Below, piece after piece: positions 53,120 through 61,900 of a stretch of 64,000 bases of DNA. Below the pieces are notes generated by a model that was not told the origin of the DNA, did no database searches, and saw only the letters and a list, made by a program, of their open reading frames with translations. Numbering within the stretch: position 1 is the stretch's first letter; every line of letters starts with the position of its first letter. The position numbers were made by a program, and so were the translations under genes. The stretch is from Aquabacterium sp. (lineage in GTDB: Bacteria; Pseudomonadota; Gammaproteobacteria; Burkholderiales; Burkholderiaceae_C), in assembly GCF_016195855.1 (NCBI RefSeq), contig NZ_JACPYU010000003.1:372001-436000 (forward strand). Direction: 5' to 3'.

Positions 53120-54034
53120 TCAAGCCAGGCCGTTCTGTATCGAGGGGTAACGCAGCTGCAAGCGCAACTCGGTCTTGAGCCGCTGGTTCATCAGGCGCCG
53201 CGACTCGCTCATGAACGACAGCTGCATGGGGCTCAAGGTGGTGGCGGCCTCGGCGTGGCTCATGCGAGGCGGCCTGGGCAAGCCAAAGTGGTCGGCCACC
53301 CAGTCGAAGTAATCGCCCATGCGCATGTCCGTGTCGTCGCAGGCATGCACCACGCGGCCGGGCCGGCCACGCCACAGCGCTGCCACACAGGCGCGCGCCA
53401 AATCATCGGCGTGGATGTGGTTGGTGTAGACGTCATCAGCCTGCGTCAGCACAGGGCTGCCTTTGCGCACACGCTCACGCGGGTCGCCGCCTTCGCGGTC
53501 CAGCGCGTAGATGCCGGGAATGCGCAGGATGCTGGCCCGCGTGCCGGACTGAAGCGCCTGCCTGCGCCCCCACCACCGCACGCGCGCCTCCGCGTCCACA
53601 CGCCGCCGGCCGCGGTCGGTGGCCGGTGCCACGGTGCGGGTCTCGTCAAACAAGGCACCCCGGGCATCACCATAGACACCCGTGGTGCTGCCGTAAACGA
53701 ACGATGCCACGCCGCCACGCCGCGCCAGTGCCGCGAGCAGCTGGGCGGTACGGGGGTCGGTGGCGCCATGGCCTGGAGGCGGCGCCAGGTGCAACACCCG
53801 CTTCGCCAGCCCGGCCAACCGCGCCAGGGTGGAGGAGTCATCCAGGTTGCCAACCAGGGGCACGATGCCCGCCTGCCGCAAGGCCCCGGCCTTGTCCGCC
53901 TGCGAGGTCAAGGCCAGCACCCGGCAGCGCGGCAAGAGCAGGCGCGCGGCGCGGCTGCCCACGTCCCCACAGCCCACGATCAGCACACGTGTTTGACGAA
54001 ACCGGGTATGGCGTGCGGGTTGCGGATAGAACAT
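53120..54034 (-). CDS. NAD(P)-dependent epimerase/reductase
   Basis: A 304-residue extended short-chain dehydrogenase. The cofactor motif is VLIVGCGDVGSRAARLL (about 17-33), with GNLDDSSTL for the adenine pocket. In place of the usual Tyr-x3-Lys, the active region reads YGSTTGVYGD, as in the YeeZ-type subgroup. The substrate is unknown. It is divergent from the ferredoxin-reductase-like gene. Confidence 0.83.
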   Translation of the reverse strand: MFYPQPARHTRFRQTRVLIVGCGDVGSRAARLLLPRCRVLALTSQADKAGALRQAGIVPLVGNLDDSSTLARLAGLAKRVLHLAPPPGHGATDPRTAQLLAALARRGGVASFVYGSTTGVYGDARGALFDETRTVAPATDRGRRRVDAEARVRWWGRRQALQSGTRASILRIPGIYALDREGGDPRERVRKGSPVLTQADDVYTNHIHADDLARACVAALWRGRPGRVVHACDDTDMRMGDYFDWVADHFGLPRPPRMSHAEAATTLSPMQLSFMSESRRLMNQRLKTELRLQLRYPSIQNGLA

Positions 54035-54108
54035 GGCGGGGGTGGATCAAGACTGAGCGAAAATCGACCCCGTGATTCTGAGGCCCTTCTAGATCGAGGT
54101 TTGTGTTC

Positions 54109-55152
54109 ATGAGCTTTTCCGTCTCCATCGCGCCCAGCGGCCGTGCCTTCACCATGCAGCGGGACGAAACGGTACTGAGTGCCGCCATCAACGCCGGCAT
54201 CGGCCTGCCCTATGGCTGCAAGGACGGCGCCTGCGGCTCGTGCAAGTGCAAGCTGATCGAGGGCCGCGTGATCCACGGGGCGCACCAGGCCAAGGCCTTG
54301 AGCGCGGCGGAAGAGGACGCGGGCTACATGCTCACCTGCTGCGCCACGCCCCAGACCGATCTGGTCATCGAGGCCCGGCAGGTGGTGGGCATCGGTGACC
54401 ACCCCGTCGTGAAGATGCCCACGCGGGTGACCAGCCTGCGCCGTGCCGCACCCGATGTGATGGTGTTGCGCCTGCAGTTGCCTGCCACGCACAACTTCGG
54501 TTTCCGCGCCGGCCAGTACATCGAGTTCGTGCTCAAGGACGGCCACCGCCGCAGCTACTCGATGGCCAACTCGCCGGAAGTCGTCAAGGAGGCGGGCATC
54601 AACGGCCTGGAGCTGCACATCCGGCACATGCCCGGCGGCCTGTTCACCGACCACGTCTTCGGTGCGATGAAGGAAAAGGACATCCTGCGTGTGGAGGGGC
54701 CCTTTGGCACCTTCTTCCTGCGCGACGACTCCGAGCGTCCCGTTGTGTTGCTGGCTTCGGGCACGGGCTTTGCGCCGGTCAAGGCCATCATCGAGCACAT
54801 GCGCCACGCCGGCCTCACGCGCCCCACCGTGCTCTACTGGGGCTGCCGCAGCAAGGTCGACCTGTATATGCACGAATGGGCCGAACAGCAGATGGCCGAG
54901 CTGCCCTGGTTGCGTTATGTGCCTGTGCTGTCCGAAGCCAAGCCTGAAGACCTATGGCATGGCCGCACGGGGCTGGTCCATCAGGCCGTGCTGGCCGACC
55001 TGCCCGACCTGTCCGGCCATGAGGTGTATGCCTGCGGTGCGCCCATCATGGTGTCATCGGCCCGGGCAGACTTCATCGCGCAAGCCGGCCTGCCCGAAGA
55101 GTATTTCTACGCCGACGCCTTCACCAGCGAAGCCGACAAACACGGCGGCTGA
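54109..55152 (+). CDS. 2Fe-2S ferredoxin/flavin reductase of the CDP-6-deoxy-3,4-glucoseen reductase type
   Basis: A 347-residue electron-transfer protein. An N-terminal plant-type 2Fe-2S domain uses C37, C42, C45 and C77 (YGCKDGACGSCKC). It is joined to a FAD-binding domain (RSYSMANSPE) and a NAD-binding domain (LASGTGFAPVKAI). Such proteins are housekeeping reductases in many betaproteobacteria; the deoxysugar role is only by homology. The ATG at 54109 has GAGGT eight bases upstream; a GTG two codons earlier is too close. Confidence 0.9.
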   Translation: MSFSVSIAPSGRAFTMQRDETVLSAAINAGIGLPYGCKDGACGSCKCKLIEGRVIHGAHQAKALSAAEEDAGYMLTCCATPQTDLVIEARQVVGIGDHPVVKMPTRVTSLRRAAPDVMVLRLQLPATHNFGFRAGQYIEFVLKDGHRRSYSMANSPEVVKEAGINGLELHIRHMPGGLFTDHVFGAMKEKDILRVEGPFGTFFLRDDSERPVVLLASGTGFAPVKAIIEHMRHAGLTRPTVLYWGCRSKVDLYMHEWAEQQMAELPWLRYVPVLSEAKPEDLWHGRTGLVHQAVLADLPDLSGHEVYACGAPIMVSSARADFIAQAGLPEEYFYADAFTSEADKHGG

Positions 55153-55219
55153 TCACACCAGCCCGCCCACGATTGCATCCACGATCGCCCCCATGATCGC
55201 CCCATACAAGGAGCCCACC

Positions 55220-55636
55220 ATGAGCTACGACAACAACAACATCTTCGCCAAGATCCTGCGCGGCGAGATCCCCTGCATCAAGCTGTATGAAGACGCGCAC
55301 ACGCTGGCCTTCATGGACATCATGCCGCAGACGGATGGCCACGCACTGGTGATCCCCAAGGAGCCGGCTGAGACCTTGTTCGACTTGTCCGACGCTGCGG
55401 CGCAAGCCTGCATGAGCACCGTGCGCAAGATCGGTGACGCCCAGAAGAAGGGCCTGGGTGCCGATGGCGTGGTGCTGATGCAGCTCAATGGCCCGGGTGC
55501 CGGCCAGACCGTGCCGCACTTTCACATCCATGTGATCCCCGGCTCGATCGCTGACCTGCGCCGCCCGCACGCCACCGTGATGGCCGACCAGAACCACCTC
55601 AAGGCGCTGGCAACGAAGATCGTGGCGGCGCTGTAA
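55220..55636 (+). CDS. HIT-family nucleotide hydrolase
   Basis: A 138-residue protein with the histidine triad H100, H102, H104 (VPHFHIHVIP), which hydrolyses nucleotide monophosphate esters. The start is ATG at 55220, after AAGGAG. Length and the closing helix fit bacterial HinT-like proteins. It follows the reductase gene by 67 bases. Confidence 0.92.
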   Translation: MSYDNNNIFAKILRGEIPCIKLYEDAHTLAFMDIMPQTDGHALVIPKEPAETLFDLSDAAAQACMSTVRKIGDAQKKGLGADGVVLMQLNGPGAGQTVPHFHIHVIPGSIADLRRPHATVMADQNHLKALATKIVAAL

Positions 55637-55803
55637 TCGCGTGCCGTTACACACTGGCCGCCAGCCGGTCAAATAGTGCACAGACTGCAGCGGGGCAGGC
55701 AGGGCTCAGGGTAAATACCCGATCTTGTGGCCAATCAGCCCGCCCCCTACACTCAGTAACATGCACCGACCCCGCGGCCACCGTCGCGGGAGATTGATCA
55801 TCG

Positions 55804-57312
55804 GTGCCAGCAGCACCCATGTCGCACTTCTTCAAATCGCTGCGATTTCGCCTTCTGGTGGCCAGCACGTTCATCGTGCTGCTGCTTTTTCTGGGCATGC
55901 TGTGGAACACGGCCCGTGCGCTGCACCAGATCTCGGTGGACAACATGCGGGTGTCCATCCGGCAGACTGCCGAGGCCCTGAACCTGGCCATTGCCCCCCA
56001 CACCAGCACGCGTGGCTTGAGCGCCATTCAGGCCTATGTGGACGAACTGGTCAACGGTGAAGCCGACACCCGCATCGTGTATGTGGCCCTGCTGGACGAG
56101 AACCAGCGCGTCATCCTGCACACGCCCGGCGCCCCCCTGCCCTTGCCCGATACCAGCCGCCCGCTGGAAGATGAAATCAACACCGGCGTCGTCCACGCCA
56201 GCCAGCGCATCTTGCTGGATGCGGGCAGAGTCGGCAGCCTGCACTACGGCTTGTCCACCACCCTGTACAAGAGCACGCTCAACAAGGTCGTGACTCAGAA
56301 CGTGATCGGGCTGCTGGTGGCGCTGGTCCTGTTCATCGCGTTGATCCTCGTTGTCGGCATCAACGTCAACCGACGCATCACCCGGCTGTTTGCCGCCGCC
56401 AAGGCCTTCGCGCAAGGCAGCCTGACCGTGCGGGCCAAGGTGGATGGCGACGACGAGATCACCTTCCTGAGCAAGCTGTTCAACAAGATGGCGCAATCCA
56501 TCCAGGAGCGCATCGCCGATGGCGAGGCCAAGCGTGCCGAGATCACTGCACTCAATGAGGAACTGGAGCACCGCGTGGCAGAACGCACGGCCGATCTGCA
56601 AGACATGGTCAGCGGCCTGGAGAGCTTCAACCGCACCGTCTCCCATGACCTGCGGGGGCCTCTGACCGGCATTGGCAGCCTGGCGCAACTGGCCGCCGAC
56701 GCCCTGGAGCGCGGTGACAACTCGCTGGCACGCAAGTTCCTGCCCGTGATCGCCAAACAGTCCAGCGCCACGACCGACATGCTCAACAGCCTGTTGCTGC
56801 TGGCCCGCGTCGGCGAGGCCGACCTCAAGCGCACATCGGTCGCGCTGGAGGCCATGGTCAAGGAGGTCATCGAGCAGATCGCGATGTCCGACACCGGGCG
56901 CACCATGCCGCAGATCATCATGCACACCTTGCCTTCGGTCCAGGCCGACCCCGATCTGCTGCGGCCGGTGTTCGTCAACCTGATTGGCAATGCGGTGAAG
57001 TTCACGGCGCAAAGTCAGGCGGCCTGCATCGAGATCGGCACGCAAGCCCAGACGGGCGACGACATCACCATCTACGTCAGGGACAACGGCCCCGGGTTCG
57101 AGCCCGACGCATCGGACAAGCTTTTCAAACCCTTTGTGCGCCTGCATGGCGCCATGTTCACGGGGCACGGCGTGGGCCTGAGCATCGTCAGGCGGGCCGT
57201 TGGCCGCCATGGTGGGCGGGTGTGGGCCGACGGGGCACCTGGCCGCGGGGCGACCTTCTATTTCACGCTGCCGGATGCCGGCGGGCATGGCGCCCATGCG
57301 GCTCGCGCGTGA
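55804..57312 (+). CDS. Orphan sensor histidine kinase
   Basis: A 502-residue membrane kinase. Two membrane helices (about 15-33 and 168-187) flank a periplasmic sensing domain, followed by a HAMP domain (about 188-242) and a coiled coil. The phosphorylated histidine is H281 (VSHDLRGPL), and the ATPase is marked by N396 (VNLIGNAVKF), DNGPGF and GVGLSIV. No response-regulator gene is adjacent. The start is uncertain: GTG at 55804 has GGGAG eleven bases upstream, while ATG at 55819 has no site. Confidence 0.9.
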   Translation: MPAAPMSHFFKSLRFRLLVASTFIVLLLFLGMLWNTARALHQISVDNMRVSIRQTAEALNLAIAPHTSTRGLSAIQAYVDELVNGEADTRIVYVALLDENQRVILHTPGAPLPLPDTSRPLEDEINTGVVHASQRILLDAGRVGSLHYGLSTTLYKSTLNKVVTQNVIGLLVALVLFIALILVVGINVNRRITRLFAAAKAFAQGSLTVRAKVDGDDEITFLSKLFNKMAQSIQERIADGEAKRAEITALNEELEHRVAERTADLQDMVSGLESFNRTVSHDLRGPLTGIGSLAQLAADALERGDNSLARKFLPVIAKQSSATTDMLNSLLLLARVGEADLKRTSVALEAMVKEVIEQIAMSDTGRTMPQIIMHTLPSVQADPDLLRPVFVNLIGNAVKFTAQSQAACIEIGTQAQTGDDITIYVRDNGPGFEPDASDKLFKPFVRLHGAMFTGHGVGLSIVRRAVGRHGGRVWADGAPGRGATFYFTLPDAGGHGAHAARA

Positions 57313-57724
57313 AGCCAATCGGGCTCACACGCCCAGATAAGCCGCCTGCACCTACGGGTTGCCCAGCAGCGACATAGCACCTTGTGGCGGACTTGTACGC
57401 ACCGTCATAGATAGCCTCAACAGATACGCACTTCAACATCGTCGAGGGAGTTGGCCGGCACGGCTTGCAGAGTGCGAACCTTCAACGCACCACCAGGCAA
57501 ATTGCCGCCATTTGGGGCAGGCCTACTTCTGGTCAAGCCGACGTTTCAGACAAAGAAAGACACCTTGCACTCGGCCCATTCGGGGTGGGTCAATCGCTTG
57601 ATTCCCCACTGAGGGGGAAAACAGGGTCGAGTCACGGAATTGACATCAACCAAGAAGGCCCCACGTTTATCCTGATCGTTCACATAAAAAACGGATAGGT
57701 ATCCGCCTAGGGATGGGAAATTCA
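57313..57724. promoter_or_regulatory. Gene-free region with an operator-like palindrome before the secreted coiled-coil gene
   Basis: The region marks a shift to a lower GC content. It has a hairpin TTCCCC-actgag-GGGGAA at 57602-57619. A perfect palindrome CGGATA-GG-TATCCG sits at 57692-57705, just before the ribosome-binding site GGGAAA of the next gene. This is a good place for a repressor site. No gene is seen. Confidence 0.45.
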
Positions 57725-58417
57725 ATGCGTTTGCTATTTGCCGCCTGCTCACTTTTCGCGTTCATGACGCAAGTCTTTGCTGAGCCGCACGAACCTCAAA
57801 ACCAACTGCGTCCGCTAGAAATCCGACTGCCCTCGATTACAAAAAGGTGGAAGCGACCAGAGGGAGGTGAAGGGCCGGGCATCACCATTGACGATATCGA
57901 GCAGTGCATGGGGCAGAACGTCGGCATGCAGTGGGGAGTCAACGAACTCAAGCAGGAGCAGTCTCAACTGGAAGACGAGCAAGCCCATCTTGTCAAGGTT
58001 CATGAAGCGTTGGCGCAAAACTCTCGCTCGCTGGAAGCCAGGCAGCATGCCCTCCAAGAGCGTATCGATCTTTTTCAAACCGACAGTGCTGGCTTGGCAC
58101 GTCGCATATTGGAAATAGAAAAGAGAAAAAACGCCGTATCGAAAACCAAACCAGAGATCGATAAAACCAACCAGTTGGTTGCGGCATACAACGTAGACGT
58201 TGCCAAGCACAACGGCCTGAGGCCCGCGCTCCTGCATGACCAGGAGGCGTTCAGTCAAGCTGTTGATGGCCATAACGACGACGTGGCTCACGCCAACCAG
58301 ATGGTGGCCAAGTTCAATGAGCGAAACGGCGGTTTTCAGGGTCGCGCAGCAGAGCTTGCAAGCAAATCGGCGGAGTACAACGCTAGCTGTGCTGGTGAAC
58401 GTGTTTTGCATAAGTGA
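57725..58417 (+). CDS. Exported coiled-coil protein of unknown function
   Basis: A 230-residue protein with a signal peptide (MRLLFAACSLFAFMTQVFAE). The mature part has a region with a Cys (QCMGQNVG), then a long heptad-like helix (ELKQEQSQLEDEQAHL to LARRILEIEKRKNAV, about 75-140). A second helical part follows, with repeated Asn-rich turns. It begins a three-gene unit with the small gene and the giant RTX protein. I do not recognise the family. Confidence 0.68.
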   Translation: MRLLFAACSLFAFMTQVFAEPHEPQNQLRPLEIRLPSITKRWKRPEGGEGPGITIDDIEQCMGQNVGMQWGVNELKQEQSQLEDEQAHLVKVHEALAQNSRSLEARQHALQERIDLFQTDSAGLARRILEIEKRKNAVSKTKPEIDKTNQLVAAYNVDVAKHNGLRPALLHDQEAFSQAVDGHNDDVAHANQMVAKFNERNGGFQGRAAELASKSAEYNASCAGERVLHK

Positions 58418-58502
58418 GCTGAGTAACGGCTGTGAACTGATCGGGCTGACAGATGGCGTGATCAAACCAACTTTAGATAACCACCAGTATTCAAGGGAAC
58501 CT

Positions 58503-58928
58503 ATGTCATTCGAACCTGAGCAGTTGACGGAAGAACAATCAAAAGAAGTGGCCAATTGGATATCGAAATCTCAGATGGTCTTATGCAAACCACTGTATCG
58601 ATTCGTTGATCGAACACATGGCTCCGTGTTCTTTGATCTGGGCGGAAGAGGATCTTTTCCCCGAGAGCCCGAGACACCTCCCACCTACTACGCGCTGATT
58701 TGGCAAGACCAAGTCATAGCTTTCGAGGGGTACGAGCAGCCTCACGTGGAGGATGACCAGGCTGATGTCGATGTCGACATCAGCGCGATGCGCATGCCTC
58801 GCTTACTTGAAGGCAATGAAGGCGAGATCAAGCAGGCCATTGAGGATGCTTTGACGGCGTACTGGCTGCACCGAAAGGGACAGCTGCTCCGTTTGCGGAT
58901 TGCATTTCCAAAGATCAAAACGTATTAA
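58503..58928 (+). CDS. Small hypothetical protein upstream of the RTX protein
   Basis: A 141-residue acidic soluble protein (MSFEPEQLTEEQSKEVANWI) with a short central beta part (LYRFVDRTHGSVFFDLGG, then YYALIWQDQVIAFEGYE). The ATG at 58503 has AAGGGAA just upstream; earlier in-frame starts lack such a site. It stops nine bases before the giant gene, and is likely co-transcribed. Immunity or chaperone proteins often sit at such a position, but this is inference. Confidence 0.62.
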   Translation: MSFEPEQLTEEQSKEVANWISKSQMVLCKPLYRFVDRTHGSVFFDLGGRGSFPREPETPPTYYALIWQDQVIAFEGYEQPHVEDDQADVDVDISAMRMPRLLEGNEGEIKQAIEDALTAYWLHRKGQLLRLRIAFPKIKTY

Positions 58929-58937
58929 GGGAGCGAC

Positions 58938-61900
58938 ATGACTGAACTGACCATCATCAACTATGTTAATAACTGGCGCACTGCCAATGGAATCACCGGG
59001 TCCAGCTCTCTGACTGACGTCCAACTGAGATCCTTCGTTGGAGATCTTCAGAGCCAAGTGCAACAGTTCGCCGTACGTCCTAGTGATGCCTCATGGGCTA
59101 CCGACGCAAGGCCGATTGCCTATAGTGGCATGCTGGGCGATACGCCCTCCTTCCAGTTGGCCAAGGCAATCAGCGAGGCCAGTGGTGGAAAGCTGTTTTT
59201 TATCAGCGATACGCCTGCTGGCGAACTCCTCAACTCAACGGGACTCGAGGATGCCGTCGCAAAAGCCGTGGGCGGAACTGATACGGACCTTGGCGCCAAG
59301 GTTCAGGCACGCATTTTCCGCGGGGACTGGTCGGGCAGTACCCGCACTTCCAAATATGCTGTCGGCGATCTGCTGGCACTAGATGACTTCATCTCCGATC
59401 GCATGATTGGCGAAACGGCCTGGGGAGACTTGCGCACCATCACGGCCACCTCCCAGTCCGATCGTGTGTTCGCCCAGACCGAGTTGATCAAGGCGATGGC
59501 TGAGCCGAAGATCACCTCTATCAACACGGTACCCAAGGAGGTCTATCAGGCCATCTACGACAAGACGGGCTCGTGGGAGGCGGTCAACGACGCGGTGTCA
59601 GCTGCTTCGTTCAAGTTACAGCAAGGCATGCGTTGGGGCACAAGCCTTGGCGGCAATCTCGTGATCGACACGGCGGGCTTTTTGTCTGGCAACGGCTATT
59701 CGGGCAGCACGCTTCCCATTGGGACGACGGACGTCAATTCCGTTGCGGTGGACTTGAACTTGTCGATGTCAGCCGATACCGCCACCAGGCTTGGGCAAGG
59801 TTGGCGCAATCTGGGTATCGGAGCCAAGGCAGTGGCCCTGACCAAAGGATCGACCCAAGTCCTCGGCGTTGCGGGCATTGCCATTACGGCCTACCGCATC
59901 GCGGACATGGTCGACAACGCTGAAGAAGCCTATTCGCAAGGGGATACTGCCAAGAGTGCCAAAATCCTGGCCGATGGTTCCACTCAGATCGGTGCCGGCT
60001 GGGCCACCGGTATCGCCGCGTCGGCCTTCGCAGCGGGCTTCTTCGTCGCCTTGCTACCCGCGACGGCCGTAGGCTTGGTCGCTGCGACTGTGCTCACCGT
60101 GGCCACCGGGGCACTTGCCGGTTCGGTTGCCGAATCGGTGGTCAAGCAAATGCTCGACGGGACGCAAGGCAAAACGTCGTCAACCTCGCCAATCACATCG
60201 CCTAAGAATCCCTCGATCTTCGACCTCAGCACGGACCCCACGCTCAAGCCCAGTGGAACAAGCCTGGGTTCAGCGGGCTTGCTGGGCGCCGGCTCAGGCT
60301 ACCGCTACACCATGGATTCGTCCTATGTGCAGGGCAACGGCCTGGACAAAGCCGCACCCAGCGCCATGGCCACCAACGGCCAGCGCGTCGGCAACAAGAA
60401 TCTTTCTTCTGTTGAACAGCAAATGAGCGAGATTCGCCAGACCTGGCGGGCCAATACATCCGCAACCGAGGCATTCGATACCGGCGCTGGCATCTATCTG
60501 GTTGGCAACAAGACGTCCACAACCGAATGGCTCAGCCTCATCACCACCGGAGCTGATGGACAGGAGCACAAGTCCACCACCTTCGAGGCCATCGTTCGCT
60601 ACGATGGCCAGGGCAAAGTGCTGGGCTACACCCCCACCTACGATCAGGTGGTCAGCTTCGTTGACGATGCAGGCCATCCCGTCATCGGCAAGAACGGCAA
60701 GCCGCTAGGCTCGTACACCATGTTGGCCAACACGACCACGGTTGCCCAAAACGTCACAGTGGATGCCGATGGCGCCTGGCGAGTCACCAAAGGCCAGTAC
60801 ACCCAGACCCAGACGGGCGCGGCCCTTCAGCAGGTCAGCTCAGCACCGCAGACCGCCTACACTGACCCCCTGATCCTCGATACCGGCGCTGCCGATATCG
60901 CGTTCGCGCCCATTCTGGCCCCCTTCGATACCAATGCCGATGGGGTGATGGATGCCTTGCCCGTCAGTGCCCCCTCGGACCCCTGGCTGGTGATGGACCT
61001 CGACGGCAACGGCCGCATCAACAACGGCACCGAACTGGTGGACCTGACAAATGACCGGGCGCCCTTGAACCTGCTTGGCCAAGACGGCAATGGCGATGGC
61101 ATCCTGGATGCACGCGATGCCGCCTTCAACAAACTGCAACTGTGGTCCGACACCAACTGGGATGGCTATGCCAGCGCCGAAGAGCGTCAGAGTCTGGCCA
61201 GCTTGGGTATCGCATCCGTTGACCTGCTCCACCCCGTCTCCGGCAACGTTGCCGGCCATACAGCAATCAAGGGCCTGACCGTCACCTACGCCGACTCCAC
61301 GGCCATGCGGCCTCATACGTCCGTGCTCTGGGATATCCCCCTAACCGACCCCAGCACAACATCCACTGCGCCCACCACGCTTGCAACAAGTTCGGCCTCC
61401 ATCGTCAAGCTGGTGCAGTCCGGCTCAGCGAGCCCGCAGGCGGCACTTATGGCCATGGATGGCAGAGGTGTCACCATTGACCTCAACAGCGCCGACGCCA
61501 CATCGGGGGTCAAAGCCATTGAAGCCATTGGCGCCAACGGCAACGACGTCTTGACGGGCACGGCCGAAGGCAACTGGCTCATCGGCAACGCGGGAGCTGA
61601 CACGTTCAAGGGCGGTGCCGGCGCAGACCTTCTGGTGATCGACGCGGATGACCAGATGCGCGACATCGACGGTGGGACAGGCATTGACACGGTGGTGGTA
61701 GCCGATGAACGTGGCGTAGTGCTCAACCTGGCCCAGACGAACACGGAGATTGTCTACGGTGGGTATGGCAACGATGTCTTCATTGGCGGAGGAGCTGACA
61801 ACTACTTCATAGAAGGCGCATCTGGCAAGGACATCATCATCGGTGGTACAGCCGACGACGTGCTGTCAGGCCAGGATGGCGACGATGACATTGACGGTGG

